From Algoriphagus marinus (GTDB lineage Bacteria; Bacteroidota; Bacteroidia; Cytophagales; Cyclobacteriaceae), in the NCBI RefSeq assembly GCF_001936475.1, contig NZ_MSPQ01000001.1, positions 558,001-622,000 of the forward strand: a DNA stretch of 64,000 nucleotides. Reading direction: 5' to 3'. This document shows, piece after piece, positions 18,745 to 26,713 of the stretch; positions within the stretch are counted from its first letter, which is position 1; every line of letters begins with the position of its first letter. The notes under the pieces were generated by a model. That model was given only the letters and a program-made list of their open reading frames with translations, was not told the DNA's origin and did no database searches. The translations under genes and the position numbers were made by a program.

Positions 18745-19287
18745 ATGGAAATAAAAGAATTCAACTATTCCGCGAATTTTTGCGAAGAAAATATATGGCA
18801 CCTGTGCCAAAATCAAGAGTTGGTAGGGTTTTCGAAAAAAGTACTTATCATTTCCAATGCAAAAAGAAATTGCCCTTTTAAATTTCAGAAATCAATCAAT
18901 GGAGATGAGGTAGTTTGGTGGAATTATCATGTGGTTTTATTGGCTGATAACAAGGATTCAGCATTTATTTATGATTTTGATTCAACCCTGCCGGTGCCTT
19001 CAACTGCAAAAGAATATTTCTCTAAAACTTTTGATTTTAGCATAAATGAGGGTGTGATAGATTCTCCATATTTCAAGATTATAGATTCTGACACTTATCT
19101 GGATTCATTTAATTCGGATAGAGGTCATATGAAAGACTCTTTTGGAAAATGGCTTTCTGAACCACCTAAATGGCAAATTATTGGAGGGGGCGGGGAACTA
19201 CCATTGCCTGAATTATTGGATTTTACAGAAAGTAGTAAACACCAGATTTATAATCTTGATGAGATTTGGTCTCATGAACTGTCTTAA
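18745..19287 (+). CDS. Protein N-terminal glutamine amidohydrolase (NTAQ1/WDYHV family)
   Basis: Enzymes of this family convert an N-terminal glutamine of a protein to glutamate. Using the ATG at 18745 gives 180 residues. Catalytic Cys13 lies in NFCEENIWHLC, His62 in WNYHVVLL (human has WDYHV), and Asp77 in YDFDSTLP; these align with the Cys-His-Asp triad of human NTAQ1. Further family landmarks are SDRGHMKD and EPPKWQ near residues 130-145. The frame is open 47 residues further upstream to 18604, but that part is unlike the family and a promoter box lies inside it. In eukaryotes the product feeds the Arg/N-degron pathway; the bacterial role is unknown. The neighbours (cstA, accD) give no hint. 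Confidence 0.88.
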   Translation: MEIKEFNYSANFCEENIWHLCQNQELVGFSKKVLIISNAKRNCPFKFQKSINGDEVVWWNYHVVLLADNKDSAFIYDFDSTLPVPSTAKEYFSKTFDFSINEGVIDSPYFKIIDSDTYLDSFNSDRGHMKDSFGKWLSEPPKWQIIGGGGELPLPELLDFTESSKHQIYNLDEIWSHELS

Positions 19288-19452
19288 TGCAAAGAATTTC
19301 GTCTAAATATTAATAGTTAAAATCTGGCAACTACCTGACATAAATTCTATTGTTAGGGGCAATCAATGCTCCTATTCAAATCTCCCTAAAAACTAGTTTG
19401 GAATATTTTTCAGGCTAATTTTTTGTGGATTTTATTTACCAGATATAAGGGC

Positions 19453-19460
19453 TAAATTTG
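19453..19460 (+). promoter_or_regulatory. Probable -7 box for accD
   Basis: TAAATTTG matches TAnnTTTG exactly and lies 37 bases before the accD ATG. The nearest TTTG upstream (19422-19425) is 27 bases away, a little long, so the -33 element is uncertain. Confidence 0.45.
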
Positions 19461-19496
19461 TAACCTTTGATTTTTCAAACAAAATAAAAACTCAAT

Positions 19497-20339
19497 ATGG
19501 CTTGGTTTAAAAGAACTGATAAAGGAATTAAAACTTCGACCGCAGAGAAAAAAGATGCCCCCGACGGTCTTTGGTTTAAGACCCCAAACGGAAATATTAT
19601 CCATACCCGAGAGCTCAAAAACAATTCTTACGTATGTCCAGACGATGATTTTCACGTTAAAATAGGCTCCAAAGAATACTTTGAAATTCTTTTTGATGGG
19701 AACAAATTCAAAGAATTGGATCTGAATATGAAATCTGGGGATCCATTGAAATTTGTAGACACCAAGCCTTATGGTTCTCGAATTGAAGCGACAATTACTA
19801 AAACTGAGCTAAATGACGCAGTAAGAACAGCTGTGGGAAAGATGAATGGCTTAGATTTAGTTGTTGCCTGTATGGATTTCAACTTTATTGGAGGATCAAT
19901 GGGGTCTGTTGTTGGAGAGAAAATCGCTAGGGCCATAGACCATTCTTTGAAAAATAAAATCCCTTTCCTAATGATCTCCAAGTCAGGAGGGGCAAGAATG
20001 ATGGAGGCTGGATTTTCCTTAATGCAAATGGCAAAAACTTCCGCTAAGCTTGCATTGCTAGATCAAGCAGGAATTCCTTATATATCTTTGCTGACAGATC
20101 CTACAACCGGTGGAGTTACAGCTTCCTATGCCATGCTAGGTGATTTTAATATTGCAGAACCTGGTGCCTTAATTGGTTTTGCTGGTCCTAGAGTAATTCG
20201 TGAAACTATCGGGAAAGATCTTCCAAAAGGATTTCAAAGTTCAGAGTTTGTTTTAGAACACGGATTCCTTGATTTCATCATCGATAGGAGGCAGTTGAAA
20301 TCCAGACTTACAACTTTGTTAAACCTCTTGAACAATTAA
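19497..20339 (+). CDS. accD: Acetyl-CoA carboxylase carboxyltransferase subunit beta
   Basis: AccD pairs with AccA to transfer carboxyl from biotin to acetyl-CoA in fatty acid synthesis. The 280-residue protein opens with the family start MAWFKR and has a complete crotonase-fold domain, including the oxyanion/CoA segments [39 protein letters not shown] and [12 protein letters not shown]. The N-terminal zinc ribbon is degenerate: where other AccD have two CxxC pairs, this one has TPNG (residues 27-30) and CPDD (46-49), leaving one of four cysteines. The rest of the N-terminal fold ([13 protein letters not shown]) is normal, so the subunit is probably active. Confidence 0.95.
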   Translation: MAWFKRTDKGIKTSTAEKKDAPDGLWFKTPNGNIIHTRELKNNSYVCPDDDFHVKIGSKEYFEILFDGNKFKELDLNMKSGDPLKFVDTKPYGSRIEATITKTELNDAVRTAVGKMNGLDLVVACMDFNFIGGSMGSVVGEKIARAIDHSLKNKIPFLMISKSGGARMMEAGFSLMQMAKTSAKLALLDQAGIPYISLLTDPTTGGVTASYAMLGDFNIAEPGALIGFAGPRVIRETIGKDLPKGFQSSEFVLEHGFLDFIIDRRQLKSRLTTLLNLLNN

Positions 20340-20390
20340 TCAGTTATAAAATTCAAGAGTATTAAAAATCAGGTCAAATTTGAATGATAA

Positions 20391-20424
20391 TTTGGCCTGT
20401 ATTAGTGATTAATAAATATATTTG
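20391..20424 (+). promoter_or_regulatory. Bacteroidota-type promoter for nqrF
   Basis: TTTG at 20391-20394 and an exact TATATTTG at 20417-20424, 22 bases apart, lie 49 bases before the nqrF ATG. This supports nqrF having its own transcript, separate from accD. Confidence 0.65.
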
Positions 20425-20472
20425 TGCTCCCATATCGGGGTCAATCCATAAGAAAAATTAAACCAAAATTTC

Positions 20473-21777
20473 ATGGGTTCTGTAATTATTACTTCCATTG
20501 TAGCATTTACCGTTATCATATTGCTACTGGTTTTTATTCTCCTTTTCGCTCAGTCTAAGCTTGTAGCTTCTGGAGATGTCAACATTATTATCAATGGAGA
20601 CACAAGTTCACCGATCGTTACTTCGGCTGGTACTACGCTTTTATCCACTCTAGGTGGGCAGAAGATTTTTCTTCCTTCCGCTTGTGGAGGAGGAGGTACC
20701 TGTGCAATGTGTAAGTGTATCGTCGAAGAAGGTGGAGGAGAAGTCCTTCCTACTGAAGTCGGTCACCTTAGTCGAGCCGAACAGCAAAGTAATGTTCGCC
20801 TAGCTTGCCAAGTCAAGGTAAAAAACGACATGAAGATTCGGGTTCCTGAGGAAATCTTCGGCATTAAAAAGTGGGAATGCGAGGTAGTTTCAAACTACAA
20901 CGTATCCACGTTTATTAAAGAATTCAAAGTAAAATTGCCTGAAGGTGAGACGCTTGATTTCGAATCAGGAGGATATATTCAGATTGATGTACCTGCGATT
21001 ACTGTTAATTTCAAAGGCATGGACATCACTCCTCATCCGGATTTGGGTCACCCTGCGGATGTATATCAGAGCGATTGGGATAAATTTGGATTGTGGGATT
21101 TAGTCATGAAAAATGACGAGGAACTCTTCAGAGCATATTCCATGGCCAATCATCCAGCAGAGGGTAATATTGTCATGCTGACGATTCGTATTGCTACTCC
21201 ACCTTGGGATCGTGCGAATAACAGATGGATGGATGTAAATCCAGGAGTTTGTTCTTCCTATGTGTTCTCTAGAAAGCCAGGTGATAAAGTAATGATCTCT
21301 GGTCCTTATGGAGAATTCCATATCAATCCGACTCAACGAGAAATGATCTATATCGGAGGAGGAGCAGGAATGGCGCCTTTAAGATCTCATATTTTCCATC
21401 TTTTCCACACGGAAAAAACTGATCGAAAAGTGTCTTATTGGTATGGTGGAAGATCTAAGAAAGAATTATTCTACACGCCTCAATTTAGAGATATTGAGAA
21501 AGATTTCCCTAATTTCCAATTTAATATTGGTCTTTCAGAACCACTACCTGAGGACAATTGGAAAATAAAGAAATCACTTGACGATAAAGAAGGAGATGGA
21601 TATGTAGGCTTTATCCACCAAGTTCTTTATGATAACTATTTAAAAAATCATCCTGAGCCAGATGAGGTTGAATATTACCTTTGCGGTCCTCCTTTGATGA
21701 ATGCTGCGGTATTAAAACTGTTAGATGATCTAGGAATTCCACAGGAAAACATCAGATTTGATGATTTCGGAGGTTAA
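20473..21777 (+). CDS. nqrF: Na+-translocating NADH:quinone reductase subunit F
   Basis: NqrF is the NADH-oxidising entry subunit of the sodium-pumping NQR complex. The 434-residue protein has an N-terminal membrane helix (about 5-26), a 2Fe-2S ferredoxin domain with Cys71, Cys77, Cys80 and Cys112, a flavin domain with RAYSMAN, and an NADH domain with [14 protein letters not shown] and the YYLCGPPLM segment near the C terminus. Length is typical (about 407-435). It normally ends an nqrABCDEF operon, but here accD lies upstream and an unrelated operon lies downstream. It has its own promoter and terminator. Confidence 0.96.
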   Translation: MGSVIITSIVAFTVIILLLVFILLFAQSKLVASGDVNIIINGDTSSPIVTSAGTTLLSTLGGQKIFLPSACGGGGTCAMCKCIVEEGGGEVLPTEVGHLSRAEQQSNVRLACQVKVKNDMKIRVPEEIFGIKKWECEVVSNYNVSTFIKEFKVKLPEGETLDFESGGYIQIDVPAITVNFKGMDITPHPDLGHPADVYQSDWDKFGLWDLVMKNDEELFRAYSMANHPAEGNIVMLTIRIATPPWDRANNRWMDVNPGVCSSYVFSRKPGDKVMISGPYGEFHINPTQREMIYIGGGAGMAPLRSHIFHLFHTEKTDRKVSYWYGGRSKKELFYTPQFRDIEKDFPNFQFNIGLSEPLPEDNWKIKKSLDDKEGDGYVGFIHQVLYDNYLKNHPEPDEVEYYLCGPPLMNAAVLKLLDDLGIPQENIRFDDFGG

Positions 21778-21788
21778 TAAAAATTTAG

Positions 21789-21812
21789 AATCCCGCTTCG
21801 GCGGGATTTTTT
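21789..21812 (+). terminator. Intrinsic terminator after nqrF
   Basis: AATCCCGC-TTCG-GCGGGATT (21789-21808) is a perfect 8-base stem with a stable TTCG tetraloop, followed by a T-run. Confidence 0.9.
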
Positions 21813-21859
21813 ATTTAAGAACCATTTTTCATTATTTTTACCTCACACCATAGCCTAGT

Positions 21860-23011
21860 ATGACTATTCAATCCTATTTTGATCCTGTAGCGGAATTCCT
21901 TTGGCAAAAAAAATTCCCTGACAGTTCGTTCTTTAAACAAATTCATTTCTACGGGGAAGAATTTCCCGATTTAAAAGGAGTTCAAATTGCCCTTGTCGGT
22001 TTAAAGGAGAATCGTGGAGCGCTGAAAGTAGAAAGTGCGAATCGTGGCAGTACAGAAATCCGTGAAAAACTGTATGAATTAAAGCGTGGCTTAGGATCCT
22101 ATCGAGTAGCAGATTTGGGGGATTTAATTTCCGGTGAGACAATTCAGGAAACCTATTCTAAAATGCAGGAAGTAGGTGAGTACTTAATGAAAAATCAGAT
22201 TCTTCCAGTCTATTTTGGGGGTTCTCATGACATGGACTACGGGCAATATTTGTCCTACGAGAAGATGAAGAAACTGGTCAGTCTCTTGACGGTGGATTCC
22301 AAATTCGATATGGAGGAAGAGGGCCCTAAGGTTGATCAGCATACTCAAGACATCATTTTACATCAGCCAAATTTCCTCTTTTCCTATTCTCATCTTGGTT
22401 ATCAGAGTTTTTTGGTTGATCCCACTTTGATTAATGTTTTGGAGAAACTCTATTTTGAGCATGTACGATTAGGAGCTTTGCGGTCCGAATTTAAAGAAGT
22501 GGAGCCTCTGATTCGAAATGCTGATTTATTGAGTTTTGACATCTGCGCTATCCAATCTGCAGATGCTCCGGGTGCATTGGATGCTCAGCCTTTTGGTCTT
22601 ACCGGAGAGGAGGCATGTCAGATTTGCTGGTTTGCAGGGACGAATGAAAAGCTTTCCTCCATAGGTATTTATGGCTACGAGCCTTATTATGATGATGCAC
22701 CTAATAAAACCGCTAAAGTTATTGCTGTGATGATTTGGTATTTTCTTGAGGGGTTTTATTCAAGAAAAGACAGCCTTTCATTTAAAAGTAGTGATTATAT
22801 TAAATACACGGTTTCGCTGGACGCAAAACCAAATAATCTCGTCTTCTATAAAAGTAAACGAAGTGGTAAATGGTGGTTGGAAATTCCGGTTAGCGATACA
22901 GAAAAATTTGATCGAATGAGTATCGTGCCTTGTAGCTATGCCGATTATCAACTCGCTCAAAAAGGAGAGATTCCAGAGCGATGGATTAATGCCCAGATTA
23001 AATTGCTTTGA
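21860..23011 (+). CDS. Arginase/formiminoglutamase-fold (ureohydrolase) family protein
   Basis: The 383-residue protein has the ureohydrolase fold, with GGSHD at 120-124 and SFD...APG at 225-239. Ureohydrolases cleave guanidino or formimino groups (arginine, agmatine, formiminoglutamate) with two manganese ions held by six ligands. Two ligands are changed: the usual DAHxD reads D146-S-K148-F-D150, and the second aspartate of SxDxD is Cys229 (D227-I-C229). The remaining four (H123, D146, D150, D227) are kept. It may therefore bind one metal, use another substrate, or be non-catalytic. It is first of four overlapping genes. Confidence 0.82.
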   Translation: MTIQSYFDPVAEFLWQKKFPDSSFFKQIHFYGEEFPDLKGVQIALVGLKENRGALKVESANRGSTEIREKLYELKRGLGSYRVADLGDLISGETIQETYSKMQEVGEYLMKNQILPVYFGGSHDMDYGQYLSYEKMKKLVSLLTVDSKFDMEEEGPKVDQHTQDIILHQPNFLFSYSHLGYQSFLVDPTLINVLEKLYFEHVRLGALRSEFKEVEPLIRNADLLSFDICAIQSADAPGALDAQPFGLTGEEACQICWFAGTNEKLSSIGIYGYEPYYDDAPNKTAKVIAVMIWYFLEGFYSRKDSLSFKSSDYIKYTVSLDAKPNNLVFYKSKRSGKWWLEIPVSDTEKFDRMSIVPCSYADYQLAQKGEIPERWINAQIKLL

Positions 23012-23238
23012 TGAAAGTCTTTAGTAAGCAGCAACTGGCTTTGAGAAATGGGCAGGACAAACCTGAGATTTGGGTCGCTTATAAAGGAATAATCTACGAT
23101 GTTTCTGACTCAAGACTCTGGCGAAACGGGAAACATTATGAGCACTGGGCTGGTCAGGATTTGACCGAGGAACTTTCAGATGCTCCTCATACAGAAAAAG
23201 TTTTTGAAAAGTTTGAGCCCATTGGGCAGTTAGCATGA
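23011..23238 (+). CDS. Small cytochrome b5-like heme/steroid-binding domain protein
   Basis: A 75-residue protein that is one cytochrome b5-like domain of the short bacterial type. The signature is the strand-turn EIWVAYKGIIYDVSDSRLW followed by HYEHWAGQDLTEEL and APHTEKV. These histidines are the candidate heme ligands. It has no signal peptide or anchor. The upstream in-frame TTG at 23008 is passed over for the ATG at 23011, which overlaps the preceding stop by one base (TGATG). Its end overlaps the next gene by four bases (ATGA). Partner and redox role are unknown. Confidence 0.8.
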   Translation: MKVFSKQQLALRNGQDKPEIWVAYKGIIYDVSDSRLWRNGKHYEHWAGQDLTEELSDAPHTEKVFEKFEPIGQLA

Positions 23239-24077
23239 TATTAATAGCAGATAGTGGCTCCAGTAAAACTGATTGGAGAGTTATCCATCAAGATGGACGA
23301 GTAAGCCAGCATAGAGGAGTTGGTTTTAATCCCTATTACCAGACCTCGGAGGAAATGGCTATTCAAATGCGGCATGATTTCCTTGTTAACCTGGAAAGCG
23401 AGATTAAAGAAATTTATTATTACGGAGCAGGATGCTCAAGTCCTGATCGAAAGGCTGAAGTTGTAGCCGCTTTGAGGACTATTTTTCCAAATTCAATGAT
23501 TTTAGTGGATCATGATCTCGCAGCAGCAGCCAAAGCTACTTGTGGTCATCAGCCCGGTATTGCATGTATTTTGGGGACGGGTTCAAATAGCTGTGACTAC
23601 GACGGGAAATCCATCATAGATACCAAACCAGCACCCGGATATATACTTGGTGATGAAGGAGGAGGAGGGTATGTGGGTAGAAAATTTCTAAGTGATTTTA
23701 TTCATGATGAAATGCCAATTCACATTAAAGAAGAGCTTTTAAATAAATTCTCTCTCACTGCGACAACTATTCAAGAGCATGTGTATCAGAAACCTTTTCC
23801 CAATCGATATATGGCTAGCTTTTGCAGATTTATTTCTGAACACAAATCAGATCCTTATTGCTATATGCTTTACTATAATTCCTTTCAGGACTTTTTTAAA
23901 AAGCATGTTATGAAATATTCAAACTATCAGGAGAAGCCCGTAAATTTTGTAGGATCAATTGCTTATTATAATAGTGACATTCTCCGCAAAGCTGCATTTG
24001 ACGCTAAGATTTCAGTTAACTTAATCATTGAAAGCCCAATTGCAGGTTTGACACTTTATCATCAAGAAGCCCTATGA
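23235..24077 (+). CDS. BadF/BadG/BcrA/BcrD-type sugar kinase (probable N-acetylglucosamine/N-acetylmuramate kinase)
   Basis: A 280-residue ASKHA-fold kinase. It shows the phosphate-1 loop DSGSSKTDW at residues 5-13, the phosphate-2 segment CILGTGSNSC near residue 110, and GDEGGGGYVGRKFL near residue 139. N-acetylglucosamine kinases and the MurNAc/GlcNAc kinase MurK of clostridia belong to this family. It overlaps murQ by four bases, so I infer that it makes a 6-phosphorylated amino sugar, possibly the MurNAc-6-P substrate of MurQ. Which sugar is used cannot be read from the sequence. Confidence 0.85.
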   Translation: MILIADSGSSKTDWRVIHQDGRVSQHRGVGFNPYYQTSEEMAIQMRHDFLVNLESEIKEIYYYGAGCSSPDRKAEVVAALRTIFPNSMILVDHDLAAAAKATCGHQPGIACILGTGSNSCDYDGKSIIDTKPAPGYILGDEGGGGYVGRKFLSDFIHDEMPIHIKEELLNKFSLTATTIQEHVYQKPFPNRYMASFCRFISEHKSDPYCYMLYYNSFQDFFKKHVMKYSNYQEKPVNFVGSIAYYNSDILRKAAFDAKISVNLIIESPIAGLTLYHQEAL

Positions 24078-24886
24078 AAGTAACTGAAAGTACCTCACTT
24101 TATGATAACCTTGAGCGTATGGAGGTAATCGAACTGCTTCAAAATATCAATCAGGAAGATCAAAAAGTACCTTTGGCGGTAAAGGAAGTTATTCCAATCA
24201 TCGCAAAACTAGTTGAAGCTGTAGTTCCTCGGATGGAGCGAGGTGGCAGATTGATTTATATTGGAGCGGGGACGAGTGGCAGACTAGGTATTTTGGATGC
24301 ATCTGAATGTCCCCCGACCTACGGAGTGCCATTTGACTGGGTTATAGGTTTGATCGCTGGAGGGGATAAAGCTATTCGAAAAGCTGTTGAAAATGCCGAG
24401 GATGATTCAGAACAAGCTTGGAAGGATATTTTAGAATACGGTTTCAATGTCGATGATACGATAATTGGAATTGCAGCTTCTGGATCAACTCCCTATGTCA
24501 TCGGAGGGGTGAAAAACGCTAGGAAAAATGGACTCCTTACCGCAAGTATTACCTGTAATCCGAATTCGCTTTTATCCAAAGAAGTGGATTATGCAATCGA
24601 AGCTGTGGTTGGACCTGAATTTGTCACAGGAAGTACCCGAATGAAAGCGGGTACTGCTCAAAAGTTGGTTTTGAATATGATTTCCACGACAGTTATGATT
24701 AAGCTTGGACGGGTTAAAGGGAATAAAATGGTGGATATGCAGCTTTCAAATGCGAAATTAGTTCAGCGTGGAACAAATATGATCATGGAAGCTACTGGAT
24801 TGGATGAAGCTACCGCCAAAAGCCTTTTGCTAAGCGAAGGTTCTGTCCGAAAAGCAACAGCTTATTTTTACAGTAAAAAGCAGTAA
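24074..24886 (+). CDS. murQ: N-acetylmuramic acid 6-phosphate etherase
   Basis: MurQ cleaves the lactyl ether of MurNAc-6-phosphate to give GlcNAc-6-phosphate and D-lactate during peptidoglycan recycling. The 270-residue protein has an SIS domain with the strongly conserved block GAGTSGRLGILDASECPPT near residues 58-76, followed by the catalytic glutamate region AVENAEDD and the second conserved block TGSTRMKAGTAQK. It is shorter than the enterobacterial enzyme (about 298 residues) but complete in the core. The start overlaps the kinase stop (ATGA), linking phosphorylation and etherase steps. Confidence 0.95.
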   Translation: MKVTESTSLYDNLERMEVIELLQNINQEDQKVPLAVKEVIPIIAKLVEAVVPRMERGGRLIYIGAGTSGRLGILDASECPPTYGVPFDWVIGLIAGGDKAIRKAVENAEDDSEQAWKDILEYGFNVDDTIIGIAASGSTPYVIGGVKNARKNGLLTASITCNPNSLLSKEVDYAIEAVVGPEFVTGSTRMKAGTAQKLVLNMISTTVMIKLGRVKGNKMVDMQLSNAKLVQRGTNMIMEATGLDEATAKSLLLSEGSVRKATAYFYSKKQ

Positions 24887-24929
24887 TTGAATTTTTGTAA
24901 GCTATAGTATTTTATCTGATGATTGGGCG

Positions 24930-24937
24930 TATCTTTG
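24930..24937 (+). promoter_or_regulatory. -7 box for the pseudouridine synthase gene
   Basis: TATCTTTG followed by CAG is an exact Bacteroidota -7 box, 74 bases before the ATG at 25011. I see no well-spaced TTG element upstream. Confidence 0.5.
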
Positions 24938-25010
24938 CAGCCCGAATAAGAGGTTGAAAACCAATCCTTTATTAATTCACAATCAAATCCAGCAGTGATG
25001 CTGCAATTCC

Positions 25011-26321
25011 ATGAAAAAGAACAATTCGAAAAAACCATTTTTCAACGAGGATAAGAAAGATTCCAAATCATTTAAAGGAGGTTTCAAAAAAAGATCCTCA
25101 GACCCTGATTTTGAAAAATCCGGATCAGATCGGAAATCATTTGGTAAAAAGGACGATTCATTTGGCAAACCTGCATCTGGAAAGAAGGCAGGATTTGGGG
25201 CTAAAAAAGCGAGTTTTAAGCCCAAGTTTGAGCGAAATGATTCCGAAAATAAATTCAAGAACACTGAAGATTCAAATACAGGGAAGAAAAAATTCTTTCA
25301 GAAGAAAGATGAATCAGGATCTGAAAGCAAGAAATTTCCTCCAAGAGGGGAGAAGCGTCCAGGAAAGTCCTTTGATAAAGATTTCAAATCAGACAAACCT
25401 TCGGGAAAAGAAGAGGGGTTAATTTATCGAGGCAGAGGGAAAGATCAGAAGCCAGTTTTTGAACCAGGAAGACCAGTTTATAAAAAAGAGAATAAGGAAG
25501 TTCGCGGATTTGGTAAGAAGCGATATGTAGATCAGGATACTAACCTAGAGCGACCGGATTATAAATTTGATGCATTGCCTTCTAAAAAGAAGAAGTTGGA
25601 TGAAGCGGAAGGGGGTTTGATCAGATTGAATAAATTTATTTCGAACTCTGGAATTTGTGGAAGGAGAGAGGCAGATCAGTTGATTTCGCAAGGACTGATC
25701 ACTGTGAACGGTGAGATTTGTACTGAGATGGGTCGAAAAGTTAAACGTACTGACCGAGTAGTTTATCAAGGAAGAAAGATCAATCCTGAAAAGCCAGTCT
25801 ATGTACTATTAAATAAACCAAAGGATTTTATTACTACGACAGATGATCCAATGGATCGTAAGACGGTGATGAATCTTGTTGGGAATGCTTGTGAGGAACG
25901 AATCTTCCCTGTGGGAAGACTCGATCGAAATACAACTGGTTTATTACTTTTCACCAATGATGGAGAATTGGCAGCAAAGCTTTCTCATCCTTCCAATGAA
26001 ATCAAAAAGATATATCAAGTCACTTTGGATAAGCCTTTGACTAAAAATGATGAAGAGGCAATAATTGAAGGTTTAACCTTAGAAGATGGACCTGCTGCGG
26101 TGGACGATTTGCAGGTTCTTTCCTTAGACCGTAAGATTATGGGGTTAGAGATTCATATTGGAAGAAACAGGATTGTAAGAAGAATTTTTGCCCATCTAGG
26201 CTATGAAGTTACTGCACTTGATCGAGTGATGTACGCAGGTTTAGATAAGAAAGACTTAAAGCGAGGACATTACCGATTTCTTTCTGAGCAGGAAGTTATT
26301 CGACTAAAGTTCTTTGTTTAA
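25011..26321 (+). CDS. rluB: 23S rRNA pseudouridine synthase, RluB/RsuA family, with long basic extension
   Basis: This enzyme isomerises a uridine of 23S rRNA (U2605-type for RluB). Residues about 203-265 form an S4 RNA-binding domain (RLNKFISNSGICGRREAD), followed by the RsuA-type catalytic domain with GRLDRNTTGLLL, where Asp305 is the catalytic aspartate, and the C-terminal segment RNRIVRRIFAHLGYEV. The first 195 residues are low-complexity, rich in K, S, F, G and D, and probably disordered; extensions of this kind are common in Bacteroidota RluB. Full length is 436 residues against about 290 in E. coli. The exact rRNA target is inferred from family, not shown. Confidence 0.92.
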   Translation: MKKNNSKKPFFNEDKKDSKSFKGGFKKRSSDPDFEKSGSDRKSFGKKDDSFGKPASGKKAGFGAKKASFKPKFERNDSENKFKNTEDSNTGKKKFFQKKDESGSESKKFPPRGEKRPGKSFDKDFKSDKPSGKEEGLIYRGRGKDQKPVFEPGRPVYKKENKEVRGFGKKRYVDQDTNLERPDYKFDALPSKKKKLDEAEGGLIRLNKFISNSGICGRREADQLISQGLITVNGEICTEMGRKVKRTDRVVYQGRKINPEKPVYVLLNKPKDFITTTDDPMDRKTVMNLVGNACEERIFPVGRLDRNTTGLLLFTNDGELAAKLSHPSNEIKKIYQVTLDKPLTKNDEEAIIEGLTLEDGPAAVDDLQVLSLDRKIMGLEIHIGRNRIVRRIFAHLGYEVTALDRVMYAGLDKKDLKRGHYRFLSEQEVIRLKFFV

Positions 26322-26324
26322 ATT

Positions 26325-26350
26325 AAAAAAGCTCCTTAGGGAGCTTTTTT
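26325..26350. terminator. Bidirectional terminator between rluB and thioredoxin gene
   Basis: AAAAAAGCTCC-TTAG-GGAGCTTTTTT forms an 11-base stem with A and T runs on both sides, so it can end both convergent genes. Its right edge overlaps the thioredoxin stop codon. Confidence 0.85.
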
Positions 26351-26655
26351 TATACAAATCCTTTCAGAGCCTTTTCCAGATCCCTCTTAGTTATTATTCC
26401 ACCTTTTCGCCAAAGGATTTTACCTTTTTTAAAGAGAATATAGTGGGGGATAGATCGGACTCCAAATTGTTGGGAGAGCTGTGGATTTTTGTCTACATTC
26501 AATTTTAACAGTTTGATACGTCCTCCCAATTCTTCCAGCACTTCTTCAATAATAGGATTCATGGTCTGGCATGGTCCGCACCAATCAGCATAGAAATCCA
26601 CCAGGATAGGTTCTTGGCTTTTAGAGATAGATTCTTTTGGATTTTTCTTGGGCAT
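26350..26655 (-). CDS. Thioredoxin
   Basis: A 101-residue single-domain thioredoxin with the active site W25-C26-G-P-C29 and the cis-proline segment VRSIPHY (residues about 71-77). It has no signal peptide, so it acts in the cytoplasm as a disulfide reductant. It is on the same strand as the skp genes but is separated from them by an intrinsic terminator (26667-26694), so it may have its own promoter or rely on read-through. Confidence 0.93.
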   Translation of the reverse strand: MPKKNPKESISKSQEPILVDFYADWCGPCQTMNPIIEEVLEELGGRIKLLKLNVDKNPQLSQQFGVRSIPHYILFKKGKILWRKGGIITKRDLEKALKGFV

Positions 26656-26660
26656 ACTTC

Positions 26661-26694
26661 AAAAAAAAGGCCTTCCGATTTTTCAGAAGGCCTT
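26661..26694 (-). terminator. Intrinsic terminator after the second OmpH/Skp gene (minus strand)
   Basis: On the minus strand, AAGGCCTTC and GAAGGCCTT (26694-26686 and 26675-26667) form a 9-base stem with a 10-base loop, followed by a T-run that ends just before the thioredoxin start at 26655. Confidence 0.82.
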
Positions 26695-26713
26695 AAATTA
26701 CGTTTTGTTTTTC

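Noticed and set aside
19354..19375. Short hairpin (AGGGGCA-TGCTCCT) between the amidohydrolase and accD
   Set aside because: The stem has a G-U pair and no T-run follows, so it is not supported as a terminator.
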